The notes under the pieces were generated by a model, which saw nothing but the letters and a program-made list of their open reading frames with translations, was not told the DNA's origin and ran no database searches. Made by a program: the position numbers and the translations under genes. From an uncultured Clostridia bacterium (lineage in GTDB: Bacteria; Bacillota; Clostridia; Christensenellales; Borkfalkiaceae): 33,759 bases of DNA. The DNA is taken from contig CANRDK010000005.1 of the NCBI GenBank assembly GCA_947629345.1, positions 1 to 33,759 on the forward strand, given 5' to 3'. Every line of letters starts with the position of its first letter. Positions within the stretch are counted from its first letter, which is position 1. Of the stretch, positions 1-8,657 are shown in pieces.

Positions 1-489
1 CCTATCCCTCACGCATATAACTCTGTCATTTGAACCATCCACTTTTGTTTCAAAAAATTGCCCCAGTTTCGGGGAGTTGTACGAAGTCAATGCCCCCTCC
101 CGAGGAGGGGGGTAGGGGGGTGGGCAACGACCGCAGTCTGTGTCCGCCCCGCGAGATTCTTCGAGTTAGTCTCCGTCCTTTCGTCCTTCTTGCGTTCTCA
201 GAATGACGCGGGGCTGCTCCGTAAGTTTACGAGATCCCCTCGCTACGCTCGGGATGAGGGAAGGGCGGGGAGCTTGCTTCCCCTTGTAGGGGAAGTACCC
301 GCGCAGCGGGGGATAGGGTTCCAAAACCCCTCAGCCACGGCAAGGGCAGCCGTGCCAGCTCCCCTAAGAGGGGAGCCGAGGAGAGCCCGAACGGAGTCCA
401 TGCCCCCTCCTTGGGGAGGGGGTAGGGGGCGGGGACGTTCTGAATCCCCCCACCTCAATTTTTAATTTTTAATTTTAAATTTTGAATTC
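1..489. repeat. Intergenic repeat mosaic upstream of the first terminator
   Basis: No gene is supported here. The stretch holds a family B hairpin element near 90-130 (CCCCTCC/GGAGGGG followed by G runs), a family D-like stretch around 150-250 ending in GCTACGCTCGGGATGAG, an inverted family A element at about 273-381 and a second family B copy at 399-436. An A/T tract of TTTTTAATTTTT type at about 459-486 then leads into the terminator of the minus-strand aminopeptidase gene. The two ORFs listed here (58..465 and 243..458) only translate these repeats, which recur in most other spacers of the window, so they are not called. Bases 1-60 show nothing recognisable. Confidence 0.8.
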
Positions 490-520
490 AAAAAAAGACG
501 CCGTGAGGCGTCTTTTTTTG
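490..520. terminator. Bidirectional intrinsic terminator
   Basis: A perfect 7-bp stem AGACGCC-GTGA-GGCGTCT has an A run on its left and a T run on its right, so it can work on either strand. It lies 14 bases past the stop codon of the minus-strand aminopeptidase gene and most likely ends that transcript. Confidence 0.85.
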
Positions 521-533
521 CACATATGTTGCA

Positions 534-1934
534 TTATTTCATAAAGGCCAAGAAGGCTTTGTAGTTGCTGTAGAGGTCTGCCTTGGAGATGACTTCCCAC
601 GGCGCGTGCATCGAGACGACGGGCACACCCAAATCGACGGTGTCGATATTCAGATTGGCCACAAACTTTGCCACCGTGCCGCCGCCGCCGATGTCCACCT
701 TGCCGAGTTCTGCCGTCTGCCAGACGACGCCCTCCTCAGCAAACATCTTTCTGACTTCGCCGATGAATTCCGCATTTGCGTCGTTGCTGCCGCTCTTGCC
801 GCGTGCACCTGTGAACTTGCACATGGCCGTCCCGCAGGAGAGCATGGCCGCGTTCATCTTCTCGTACACGCCCGCAAAGTTGGGGTCGAATGCCGCCGTA
901 ACGTCAGAGGAGAGGCACTTCGATGCCGCTCTCACCCTTCTGAAATTGGCCCCGAGGGCAAGGGAGATCTCCTCCATGAGGTCCTCATAGACCTTGGACT
1001 GAATGCCCGTGTTGCCCTCGCTGCCGATCTCTTCCTTGTCCACAAGCATGGCAAGGACGGTGTGGGGAGTTTCGTTGTTGAGAACGGCCGTCAGCGCGGG
1101 ATAGGCACACACCCTGTCGTCATGGCCGTAGGCGCCGATGAGGGCCCTGTCGAACCCGACGTCGCGGGCGGGGAAAGCGGGCACGGCGGAGAGCTCCGCA
1201 GAGAGGAAATCTTCCTCCGTAATGCCGTATTTCTCGTGAAGAATGTTCAAGACGTTGAGCTTGATCTTGCCATCGACGTCCTCATCGGGATAGGGCATGC
1301 CGCCGACGAGCACGTTGAGCTGTTCCCCCTCGATGAGCTTATTGGCGCTGCCGCTCATCTGTTCGCCGCCGAGGTGGGGGAGAAGGTCGTTGATATAGAA
1401 CACGGGGTCCTTGGGATCCTCGCCGACCCTGACCGTGACCTTGGTGCCGTCCTTCAGAATGACGACGCCGTGAAGGGCAAGGGGAATTGCCGTCCACTGG
1501 TACTTTTTGATGCCGCCGTAGTAATGGGTCTTGAGAAAGGCCATGCCGCTGTCCTCATAGAGAGGATTTTGCTTGATATCCACGCGGGGGGCGTCGATAT
1601 GCGAGGCGATGATGCGCATGCCGTCCTCTTCGAGGGGAAGGGTCCCGACGCGGAACACGACAACGGATTTGCCGCGGTTGATAAAATATTTCTTGTCGCC
1701 TGCCTTGAGGGGATCGCCGAAATGATATTCGGAGAAGCCCGCCTTTTCGGCCGCCTGAACGGCGTAATCGGTGGCCTCGCGCTCCGTCTTTGCGGCGTCG
1801 AGGAAGGATTTGTAGCCCTCGGCATAGATGAAGATGGCCTTTTTCTCGGCCTTGTCGGCCTGTTCATAGTAATTTTGCTTCTTGTAGGAAAGCTCCTTTT
1901 GGAGAGCCTTGCCCTTGCTCTTTTTGTCTGACAT
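534..1934 (-). CDS. M18 family zinc aminopeptidase
   Basis: A 466-residue cytosolic metallo-aminopeptidase of peptidase family M18 (aspartyl aminopeptidase / aminopeptidase I type), which removes N-terminal residues from peptides using two metal ions. Family metal-site motifs are visible in order: SHIDAPR (His112), the HDDR block near residue 271 with the bridging Asp, DKEEIGSEGNTG at 299-310 with the catalytic Glu and a metal Glu, and SMHAPWE near the C-terminus (His443). Length is normal for the family. The start is fixed by a good GGAGG site 7 bases upstream, and a TTGCCT-17-TATAAT promoter lies about 40 bases further up. The gene is monocistronic and ends at a strong terminator. The family is secure; substrate preference cannot be read from the sequence. 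The long plus-strand ORF 606..1931 is its antisense shadow. Confidence 0.93.
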   Translation of the reverse strand: MSDKKSKGKALQKELSYKKQNYYEQADKAEKKAIFIYAEGYKSFLDAAKTEREATDYAVQAAEKAGFSEYHFGDPLKAGDKKYFINRGKSVVVFRVGTLPLEEDGMRIIASHIDAPRVDIKQNPLYEDSGMAFLKTHYYGGIKKYQWTAIPLALHGVVILKDGTKVTVRVGEDPKDPVFYINDLLPHLGGEQMSGSANKLIEGEQLNVLVGGMPYPDEDVDGKIKLNVLNILHEKYGITEEDFLSAELSAVPAFPARDVGFDRALIGAYGHDDRVCAYPALTAVLNNETPHTVLAMLVDKEEIGSEGNTGIQSKVYEDLMEEISLALGANFRRVRAASKCLSSDVTAAFDPNFAGVYEKMNAAMLSCGTAMCKFTGARGKSGSNDANAEFIGEVRKMFAEEGVVWQTAELGKVDIGGGGTVAKFVANLNIDTVDLGVPVVSMHAPWEVISKADLYSNYKAFLAFMK

Positions 1935-1969
1935 ACTGAACCTCCGCGTTTTCTTTTTTTATACCACAG

Positions 1970-1998
1970 ATTATAGCACACAAAACGCTTGGAGGCAA
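1970..1998 (-). promoter_or_regulatory. Vegetative promoter of the M18 aminopeptidase gene
   Basis: On the minus strand, TTGCCT and a perfect TATAAT are separated by 17 bases. The predicted start leaves an untranslated leader of roughly 30 bases carrying a GGAGG ribosome site before the ATG at 1934. Confidence 0.75.
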
Positions 1999-1999
1999 C

Positions 2000-2281
2000 A
2001 AAAAACCGCCGATTTTTGTCGGCAGGGGGTGGAATTGAAAATTGAGCTGGCGGCGCTCATCCTGAGCGTAGCGAAGGATCCCATTAGACCAACGGAGCAG
2101 GGTTTAACGGGATTCATCGCTTCGCTCTGAATGAACGGTCGGTGCGTTATCCTGCCCCGCAGTTCTGATCACGTCACCCTGAGCTCCGTCGAAGGGTCAC
2201 CGCATAATAAGGTGATGGTTCGACTGCGCTCACCATGACGTAATCAAAACGGCTGGGTCACTCAGTATCAGCCAAGGGGCC
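2000..2281. repeat. Family D repeats in the aminopeptidase-mazF spacer
   Basis: This spacer contains a copy of the CATCCTGAGCGTAGCGAAGG-type element at about 2057-2112 and a diverged inverted pair at about 2172-2240 (GTCACCCTGAG ... CTCACCATGAC). No gene is seen. The element type recurs at about 9706-9791, 10131-10240, 21049-21088, 26593-26700, 29472-29530 and 29693-29740. ORF 1909..2130 only translates it. Confidence 0.7.
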
Positions 2282-2638
2282 TCACACATTGGTGCCGTCG
2301 CCGAAGCCAAGACTGATGAGGATTGCGCGGTTGACGCGCGACATGGTGGAGGGGGGAAGTTCCCCGATCCGCGCCATCAACCTCTTTTTGTCGATGGTAC
2401 GGATCTGCTCCAAAAGAATAACGCTGTCCCGCGCGAGGCCGAATGCGGACGGCAGTTCGATATGGGTGGGGAGCCGCGCCTTGTGGATCTTGCTCGTCAC
2501 TGCGGCCGCGATCACGGTGGGGGAGTATTTGTTGCCCGTATCGTTCTGCACGACGAGCACGGGACGCACGCCGCCCTGTTCGCTGCCCACAACGGGACTC
2601 AGGTCCGCATAATAAAGTTCTCCGCGTTTGACGATCAT
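2282..2638 (-). CDS. MazF/PemK family endoribonuclease toxin (NdoA-like)
   Basis: A 118-residue protein of the MazF/PemK/NdoA family, sequence-specific endoribonucleases that cut single-stranded mRNA and are normally held inactive by a small antitoxin. The hallmark N-terminus [19 protein letters not shown], then RPVLVVQND and the [11 protein letters not shown] strand, match the family over its full usual length. The start has a GAGGTAAG ribosome site directly upstream. In Bacillus the antitoxin gene ndoAI sits immediately upstream; here that position is a repeat-filled divergent spacer with no antitoxin-like frame, so the toxin appears solitary. A TATAAT on the minus strand at 2734-2739 could serve as its -10, but no convincing -35 accompanies it. 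Family is secure; cleavage specificity is unknown. Confidence 0.9.
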   Translation of the reverse strand: MIVKRGELYYADLSPVVGSEQGGVRPVLVVQNDTGNKYSPTVIAAAVTSKIHKARLPTHIELPSAFGLARDSVILLEQIRTIDKKRLMARIGELPPSTMSRVNRAILISLGFGDGTNV

Positions 2639-2763
2639 ATCTTACCTCTTTTGTGAGCGTCCTCCGCTATCATTGTATGTAACGGAAGGGCCTTGTGCTC
2701 ACCGTACCCCAATTTTTGACCTTTTCGGAGGAGATTATACGGGGGCGTGGTGTGAACGGAATC

Positions 2764-2848
2764 GTTGCCCACCCCCCTACCCCCTCCTCGGGAGGGGGCA
2801 TGACTAAGGGCTCCTCGGGAGGGGGGTAGGGGGTGGGCTCCTCGGAAG
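2764..2848. repeat. Family B elements in the mazF-plsX divergent spacer
   Basis: Two partly overlapping family B copies lie between the divergently transcribed mazF-like gene and plsX: one with the CCCACCCCCCTACCCC arm first (about 2766-2806), and one reversed, partial copy (about 2811-2848) ending in GGGTGGGC. The ORFs 2670..2894 and the first part of 2635..3549 are translations of these repeats. Confidence 0.75.
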
Positions 2849-2920
2849 GGGGAGCCGAGGGGGCACCGCAGCATTCGGGAAGAAATGCGGGCATATATGG
2901 AAAGAAATGCCTGAAAAGAA

Positions 2921-2949
2921 TTGTGTTTTTTAAAAGAAAATGGTATAAT
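2921..2949 (+). promoter_or_regulatory. Promoter of the plsX-rnc-smc operon
   Basis: TTGTGT and a perfect TATAAT are 17 bases apart, and the -10 is extended by an upstream TGG. The ATG of plsX lies about 30 bases past the predicted start, behind an AGGGAGA ribosome site. Confidence 0.82.
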
Positions 2950-2986
2950 AATTTCGTATCGATTTTTAAACAGGGAGATACAGATC

Positions 2987-4009
2987 ATGGCAAAAGTTAT
3001 CGTAGACGCGATGGGCGGCGACAACGCCCCCGCGGAGATCATAGAGGGTGCGCTCCTTGCGCTCCAAAGGAGAAAGGATTTCTCACTCATCTTTACGGGC
3101 GACGAGGCGCTTGTGGAGCGTGAACTCGAAAAACACAACTTCGATGCTTCCCGCGTCGAAGTCATCCCCTGCAAGGAGGTCATCACGGGGGACGATATTC
3201 CCACTTCCGCCGTCAGGACCAAGCGGGACAGTTCCCTCGTCGTGGGGCTAAGAATGCTCAAGGAGGAGCCCGACATTGCGGGGTTCCTCTCGGCGGGGAG
3301 CACGGGGGCCGTGCTCACGGGCGGCGTCATGCACATCGGCAGGATCAAGGGGATCATGCGTCCCGCCCTCTGCCCCGGGATCCCCAACGTGCACGGCGGG
3401 CAGACGCTTCTGTGCGACTGCGGGGCGAATGCCGAATGCAAGCCCCAATATCTTGTCCAATTCGCCCTCATGGCCACGGCGTACGCGCGGACACACGGCA
3501 TCGAAAATCCCAAGGTCGGGCTCCTCAACAACGGCACCGAGGAGCACAAGGGAGATCCTCTGCATCAGGAGGCATTCGTGCTCTTAAAGGAATTTGAGGG
3601 CATCGATTTCGTCGGCAACGTCGAGGGACGGGATATCATGTACGGCGATGTCGATATCGTCGTTGCGGACGGCTTTTCGGGCAATATCGCCCTGAAGTCT
3701 GCGGAGGGCTGCGGAAAGACGGTCTCCGCCGTCCTCAAGAGCGAATTCAAGAAAAATCTCGGCAGCAAGATCGCCTATCTCTTTGCGAGGAAGCAGATCA
3801 ACCGCCTCAGAGGCATGCTCGACTATGCCAAGCTCGGCGGAAGTCCCTTTTTGGGGCTCAAAAAGCTCGTCGTCAAGTGCCACGGTTCCTCCAAGGCAAA
3901 CAGCATTACGCCGGCAGTGTTCCAGATCCTCGACGCCTACGAGGGAGACCTCATCGGCAAGATCACGGAGATGCTGAAGGCCTCGGGCGTGGCGGCGGAG
4001 GAAGCATGA
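2987..4009 (+). CDS. plsX: Phosphate acyltransferase PlsX
   Basis: A 340-residue PlsX, which turns acyl-ACP into acyl-phosphate for the first step of phospholipid synthesis at the inner face of the membrane. The N-terminal VIVDAMGGDNAP, the central SAGSTGAVL, GLLNNGTEEHKGD and DGFSGNIALK blocks are all typical, and length is normal. The listed ORF opens at 2921, but the ATG at 2987 has the ribosome site and starts at the conserved MAKVIVDAMGG, while 2921 lies inside the promoter -35. It heads a tight operon: its stop overlaps the rnc start as ATGA. The acpP gene often found between plsX and rnc is absent. Confidence 0.96.
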   Translation: MAKVIVDAMGGDNAPAEIIEGALLALQRRKDFSLIFTGDEALVERELEKHNFDASRVEVIPCKEVITGDDIPTSAVRTKRDSSLVVGLRMLKEEPDIAGFLSAGSTGAVLTGGVMHIGRIKGIMRPALCPGIPNVHGGQTLLCDCGANAECKPQYLVQFALMATAYARTHGIENPKVGLLNNGTEEHKGDPLHQEAFVLLKEFEGIDFVGNVEGRDIMYGDVDIVVADGFSGNIALKSAEGCGKTVSAVLKSEFKKNLGSKIAYLFARKQINRLRGMLDYAKLGGSPFLGLKKLVVKCHGSSKANSITPAVFQILDAYEGDLIGKITEMLKASGVAAEEA

Positions 4010-4680
4010 GAAACGGCGAGGACTGGACGGAGGAGACCTTTGAAGAGGTGCAATCCGCCCTCGGCTACACCTTCCGCGACAGGGAACTCTTAAAGACCTG
4101 CTTCACCCACTCCACCTACCGCAACAATGTCGCCCACGGCGGCGAGGACAACGAGCGGCTGGAATTTTTGGGGGACGCGGTGCTGCAGCTCATCGTCTCG
4201 GACTATCTCTTCCGCACTTCCAAGAAGGATGAGGGAAAACTGACCGAAAAGCGCAAGGGATATGTCTCCAAGGAGGCCCTTACGCCAGTTGCGGAAAAGC
4301 TCGGCCTCATGAAGTTTCTCCGCCATTCCAACCGCGAGGAGGACATGGGCGGCAAGGACGGGAAGATCAAGTCGAGCCTCTTCGAGGCCGTGACGGCGGG
4401 GATCTACCTCGACGGCGGCATGGGGGCGGCGGCCGAATTTTTGAAACGGAATCTGGAATATATGGACATGGAGAGCCCCATCTCCGCCCTGCAGATCTAT
4501 GTACAGGAGCGGGCAAAGATGACGCCCGACTATTTCGAACGGGCCGAAAACGGAGAATTCTCCGCCGAGGTCAGGGCGCTCGGAGAACGGGGAACGGGCA
4601 GGGGCAAGAGCAAGCAGGCGGCCAAGGAAGCGGCGGCCAAGGCGCTCCTTGAAAAACTCAAAGAGAGGGAAAAACATTGA
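4006..4680 (+). CDS. rnc: Ribonuclease III
   Basis: A 224-residue RNase III, a double-stranded RNA endonuclease that matures rRNA and the SRP RNA and trims structured mRNAs. The signature NERLEFLGDAVL is at residues 49-60, the second acidic helix is KSSLFEAVTAGIYLDGG, and a C-terminal double-stranded RNA-binding domain spans roughly 155-222, ending in SKQAAKEAAAKALLEKL. The start at 4006 overlaps the plsX stop (ATGA), suggesting translational coupling; the track's longer form from 3877 runs inside plsX in another frame and lacks homologous sequence. Its product could act on the many hairpin-forming spacer transcripts in this region, which is inference only. Confidence 0.96.
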   Translation: MRNGEDWTEETFEEVQSALGYTFRDRELLKTCFTHSTYRNNVAHGGEDNERLEFLGDAVLQLIVSDYLFRTSKKDEGKLTEKRKGYVSKEALTPVAEKLGLMKFLRHSNREEDMGGKDGKIKSSLFEAVTAGIYLDGGMGAAAEFLKRNLEYMDMESPISALQIYVQERAKMTPDYFERAENGEFSAEVRALGERGTGRGKSKQAAKEAAAKALLEKLKEREKH

Positions 4681-7600
4681 ATCTGAAGGAAATCAAAGTT
4701 GCGGGGTTCAAATCCTTTGCGGACAAGACCTCCATTAAGTTCGAGGACGGCGTCACCTGTATCGTCGGCCCCAACGGCTGCGGCAAGTCCAACGTCGCGG
4801 ACGCCGTGAGATGGGTGCTCGGCGAGCAATCGGCAAAGGTTTTGCGCGGCACTTCCATGCAGGACGTCATCTTCAACGGCACCGAGACGAGACGGCAGCT
4901 CAGCTACTGCGAGGTCACCCTCGTCTTTGACAATACCAACCGCCTCTTCGACGTGGACTACAGCGAGGTCGCCATGACCCGCCGTCTGTACCGCTCGGGC
5001 GAGAGCGAATACCTTCTCAACATGCAGCCGTGCAGGCTCAAAGAGATCGTCGCCCTCCTCCATGACGTCGGCATCGGCAAGGAGGGGTACTCCATCATCG
5101 GCCAGAACAGGGTAGACATCATCATGAACGCCAAGCCTGAGGAAAGGCGTGCCGTCTTTGAAGAGGCAACGGGCGTCATGAAGTTCAAGATCCAGCGCCG
5201 CGAGATCGAGAGCAAGCTCCAGAACGCACGGGACAACCTCACCGTCTTTGTCCAGAGAATGGACGAGGCAGAAAAACAGCTCCGTCCCCTCGAACAGCAG
5301 GCAGAGACGGCCAAGAAATATCGCGGCTACTACGAGGACCTCCGCCACGAGGAAGTGAATACATACCTTCTCCGCTATGAGAATTTCACAGAGGAGACGG
5401 GCAAGCACAGGAGAAAGATCGAGGAGGCGGAACAGGAGCTCGTCGGCGTGGAGGCAAGGCTCTCTCAAGTGGACGATGAGGAGACCTCCGCCCGTGAACA
5501 GATCGAGGGCGCAGACGCCGTCCTCCGCGACCTCAACGACAATCTCCGCCTCTATGAGGTGGGCATGGCGAACAAGACGGGGGAGGCCAAGGTGCTCTCC
5601 GCCCGTATTGAGAGCTACAAGCGCGAACTCGCCGCCGCATCCGAGACGGTGGACTATTCCATCCGCCGCACCAAGACCATCGACGGGCTCGTTGCGGAGG
5701 GGGAGAAAAAGACGGAGAAGATGCGCAGTCGTGCCGCCGAGATCGGCAAGGAGAGCGCAGAGCTCACGATGAAGCTGCGCGAGGCAGAGGCGAGGATCAT
5801 GGCGTATGAAAAGCTCTCCCTCGAACAGCGCGCCAGCGAGCTCTCCTCCGTGGAAAACCTCGCCGACCTCAGGGCGAACGCGGGGAGCCTTGCGGCCAAG
5901 CGCGATGCCGCGCAGGACCGTGCCGCAGAGGTGAGAGAGGCGATCGGAAAGGCGCAGACCCGCCGCACCGAATATCTCCGCCAGAAATCGGAATGCCTCG
6001 CGGAAAAGGCGGAGTGCGAGAACTTCCTCAACAAAAAGGAGAGAGAGGAGAGCGCGCTCGCGTCTGAAATTTCCGACCTCGCCAACAGCGAACGGCGCAT
6101 TTCACAGGAGATCGTCGAGGCGAATTCCTCCATTGCAAGCTATCAGAACAATCTCGAACTCTACAAGAGTTTAAAGAACCAATACGAGGGCTACCGCGAT
6201 TCCGTCCGCCGTCTCCAGCTCGAGGGACAGCGCAATCCCGACGTCGGCCGCCGTATCAAGGGGGCGATCGCAGATATCGTCCATACCGATAAAAAGTACG
6301 AAGTCGCCATCGAGACCTCCTTCGGCGCGGCCATGCAGAACCTTGTCACCGCCACGCAGGACGACGCGAGATGGCTCGTCGAATACCTCAAGCGCACAGG
6401 CTGGGGCATCGTCACCTTCCTCCCCGTGGACGGCATGCGCGCCCGTGTCAACTCGGCAGAAGTCCGCATGGCCCTCCGTGAGAGCGGGGCGGTGGGGCTC
6501 GCCGACGAACTCGTAAAGTACGACCCCTACTACAACAGCGTCGTCACCAACCTTCTCGGCAACACCCTCATCGTCGATACGATCGCGAGCGCGACAAGTA
6601 TCGCAAAACGCTATCCCCATGCCTTCCGCATCGTCACCTTGGACGGCGACACGATCGCAACTTCGGGCGCCATCACGGGCGGCTCGAGGAAGAAGGAGAG
6701 CGGACATCTCCTCGCGGGAGAACGCCGTATCAAGGAGTGCGAAGAGGAGATCGCCAAAAAGACTGCCACTGTCGGCAAGCTCAAGGGTGCGCTCGAATCG
6801 TGCGGCAGGGACCTCGACGAGGCAAGGGCAAAGTACGAGGCGTTCCGCGTCAAAGTACAGGAGCAGACGGCAAATCTCGCCGCCCTCGCGCAGAAGGAGC
6901 TTGCCATCGTCTCCCTCATTGCCGACGCCGATAAGGACATTGCAGACTTCACCGCCCTCCTCGCCCAGTTGACGAGAAAGGCAGACGAACTCGAGAGCGA
7001 AGTGCTCTCCTCTGCCGAAAATGAGGAACTTTTGAGCCGCATCCGCAGTGAGGCAGCCAAGGAAGCGGGGGAACGGGAGGCCGAGAGCGGCAAGCTCAAG
7101 GAGAACCGCGACGCCCTTTCCGAACAGCTCCATGCGCTCGAAGTCGAGGGGGCGACCCTCTCCACCACCCTTGCCTCGGAGGAGGACAATCTCCTTCGCC
7201 TCAAGGACGAAAAACGAGACTTATTGGAGAAAGTAGAGGAGACGAGGGCGTCCATCGCGGGCACCGAGCGGCAGATCGAGGCATTGAAGCGGGACGAAGA
7301 AAAGGCCTCTCTCACCGAGGAGGAACAGGAGGCCGTCGGCATTCTCAGAAAGAAACTTTCGGAGGCGGAGGAGCAGAAAAAGACGGTGTACCAGCGTCAG
7401 ACCCTGCTCGCCGAGGAGAAGCGGAAACTTCTCGCGCGGCAGATGACCCTCTCCGAAAAGAAGCACCAGTGCGAGCTCGAGATCTCCAAGGCGGAGACCC
7501 TTCTTGAGAACATGCAGCAGCGCATGGAGGAGGAATACCAGCTCACCTACGAGACTGCGCTCGAATTCCGCGATCCCGATTACGATATTTCGCAGGCGGC

Positions 7601-8273
7601 GGTCAATATTGCAAATCTCAAGCGGAAGATCACCGCGCTCGGGCCCGTCAACCCGCGTGCGGAGGAGGACTATGCCGCCCTCTTTGAACGGTACAGCGAC
7701 ATGCAGACGCAGAAGGACGACCTCGACAAGGGCATCGTTGACCTCACCACCGTGCTCGAGGACCTCAAGGCGGAGATGCAGAAGAAGTTCGACGATGGCT
7801 TCAACGAGATCAACACGAATTTCACCCAGATCTTCAAGGAGCTCTTCGGCGGCGGCAGGGCGGAAATGCAGCTCGACTACACCGACTGTATCGACCCCTT
7901 GGACGCAGGCGTCGAGATCATTGCCTGCCCTCCGGGGAAGAAGCTCGCCAAAATTTCCCTTCTCTCGGGCGGCGAGCGTGCGCTTACGGCTATCGCTATT
8001 CTGTTTGCCATTCTCAAGGCCAACCCCATGCCCTTCTGTATTCTCGACGAGATCGAGGCTGCGCTCGACGAGGCCAATGTCGATCGTTTTGCGAAATATC
8101 TCAAGAAATTTTCGCAGGATACGCAGTTCATCGTCATCACGCACAGAAAGCCGACGATGAATCAGGCAGACAGTTTGTTCGGCGTCACGATGGAGGAAAA
8201 GGGCGTTTCGAAGATCGTCTCCGTCAAGCTCTCCGAAGTCGAGGCGAAACTTGGCGGCGACACGGTCATGTAA
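4677..8273 (+). CDS. smc: Chromosome segregation ATPase SMC
   Basis: A 1198-residue bacterial SMC, the condensin subunit that dimerises through its hinge and, with ScpA/ScpB, organises replicated chromosomes. Walker A GPNGCGKSN is at 31-39, long coiled coils flank a hinge at about 500-660 (around GAIADIVHTDKKYEVAIE), the ABC signature LSGGERA starts at about 1096 and Walker B FCILDEIEAALD at about 1120. Length is standard. The start codon is TTG, overlapping the rnc stop as TTGA, with AGAGAGGGA just upstream; no ATG fits the conserved N-terminus better. A rare start codon inside an overlap suggests lowered, coupled translation. The scpA and scpB genes are not in the window. Confidence 0.97.
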   Translation: MNLKEIKVAGFKSFADKTSIKFEDGVTCIVGPNGCGKSNVADAVRWVLGEQSAKVLRGTSMQDVIFNGTETRRQLSYCEVTLVFDNTNRLFDVDYSEVAMTRRLYRSGESEYLLNMQPCRLKEIVALLHDVGIGKEGYSIIGQNRVDIIMNAKPEERRAVFEEATGVMKFKIQRREIESKLQNARDNLTVFVQRMDEAEKQLRPLEQQAETAKKYRGYYEDLRHEEVNTYLLRYENFTEETGKHRRKIEEAEQELVGVEARLSQVDDEETSAREQIEGADAVLRDLNDNLRLYEVGMANKTGEAKVLSARIESYKRELAAASETVDYSIRRTKTIDGLVAEGEKKTEKMRSRAAEIGKESAELTMKLREAEARIMAYEKLSLEQRASELSSVENLADLRANAGSLAAKRDAAQDRAAEVREAIGKAQTRRTEYLRQKSECLAEKAECENFLNKKEREESALASEISDLANSERRISQEIVEANSSIASYQNNLELYKSLKNQYEGYRDSVRRLQLEGQRNPDVGRRIKGAIADIVHTDKKYEVAIETSFGAAMQNLVTATQDDARWLVEYLKRTGWGIVTFLPVDGMRARVNSAEVRMALRESGAVGLADELVKYDPYYNSVVTNLLGNTLIVDTIASATSIAKRYPHAFRIVTLDGDTIATSGAITGGSRKKESGHLLAGERRIKECEEEIAKKTATVGKLKGALESCGRDLDEARAKYEAFRVKVQEQTANLAALAQKELAIVSLIADADKDIADFTALLAQLTRKADELESEVLSSAENEELLSRIRSEAAKEAGEREAESGKLKENRDALSEQLHALEVEGATLSTTLASEEDNLLRLKDEKRDLLEKVEETRASIAGTERQIEALKRDEEKASLTEEEQEAVGILRKKLSEAEEQKKTVYQRQTLLAEEKRKLLARQMTLSEKKHQCELEISKAETLLENMQQRMEEEYQLTYETALEFRDPDYDISQAAVNIANLKRKITALGPVNPRAEEDYAALFERYSDMQTQKDDLDKGIVDLTTVLEDLKAEMQKKFDDGFNEINTNFTQIFKELFGGGRAEMQLDYTDCIDPLDAGVEIIACPPGKKLAKISLLSGGERALTAIAILFAILKANPMPFCILDEIEAALDEANVDRFAKYLKKFSQDTQFIVITHRKPTMNQADSLFGVTMEEKGVSKIVSVKLSEVEAKLGGDTVM

Positions 8274-8316
8274 TTTTCGCCCCCGCGCTCATTCCTCTTG
8301 CCCGCCCCCTGCGTAA

Positions 8317-8338
8317 GGGGGCGGGGTAGGGGTGGGGG
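8317..8338 (+). other. G-quadruplex motif in a family C element
   Basis: The pattern is five G, one base, four G, TA, four G, one base, five G, which meets the usual criterion for an intramolecular four-tetrad quadruplex with loops of 1, 2 and 1 bases. The upstream half of the same element forms a GCCCCCT/AGGGGGC hairpin sharing the first G run, so the two structures would compete. Confidence 0.7.
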
Positions 8339-8534
8339 TACGCCCTCGAACGCAGTCTGCACGGGAGCCTGTTCCCTCATTCCGAGCCCCGAAGGGGCGA
8401 GAGAATCTCGCTCTAAGAACGGAAGTCCGTAAGTTTACGAGATCCGCTCGCTTCGCTACTTCGCGCCAAGGACGGCGCTCGTGCCGCGCTTAGACACAAA
8501 TAGAACGCGCGCGGGGCGGGATGAGGGTGGGCGG

Positions 8535-8657
8535 CCCGAACGGAGTCCCCTTGCTTCCCCTTGTAGGGGAAGTACCCCGAACGGAGTCCCCTTGCTTCCC
8601 CTTGTAGGGGAAGTACCCCGAACGGAGTCCCCTTGCTTCCCCTTGTAGGGGAAGTAC
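8535..8657. repeat. Three tandem 41-bp hairpin-core units
   Basis: The unit starting CCCGAACGGAGTCCCC and containing CTTCCCCTTGTAGGGGAAG occurs three times with a strict 41-bp period (starts 8535, 8576, 8617) and then runs into one complete family A element. There are no variable spacers, so this is not a CRISPR array. Confidence 0.85.

Noticed and set aside
58-465. ORFs in spacers (58..465, 243..458, 8456..8695, 12642..12998, 26329..26733, 26353..26751, 28165..28461)
   Set aside because: They only translate the palindromic repeat families, lack ribosome sites, and similar peptide strings recur in several frames at unrelated loci.
606-1931. 441-aa plus-strand ORF opposite the aminopeptidase gene
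   Set aside because: Antisense shadow of a clear M18 gene in GC-rich DNA, with no family motifs.
2635-3549. 304-aa minus-strand ORF opposite plsX
   Set aside because: Antisense of plsX running into spacer repeats, no recognisable domain.
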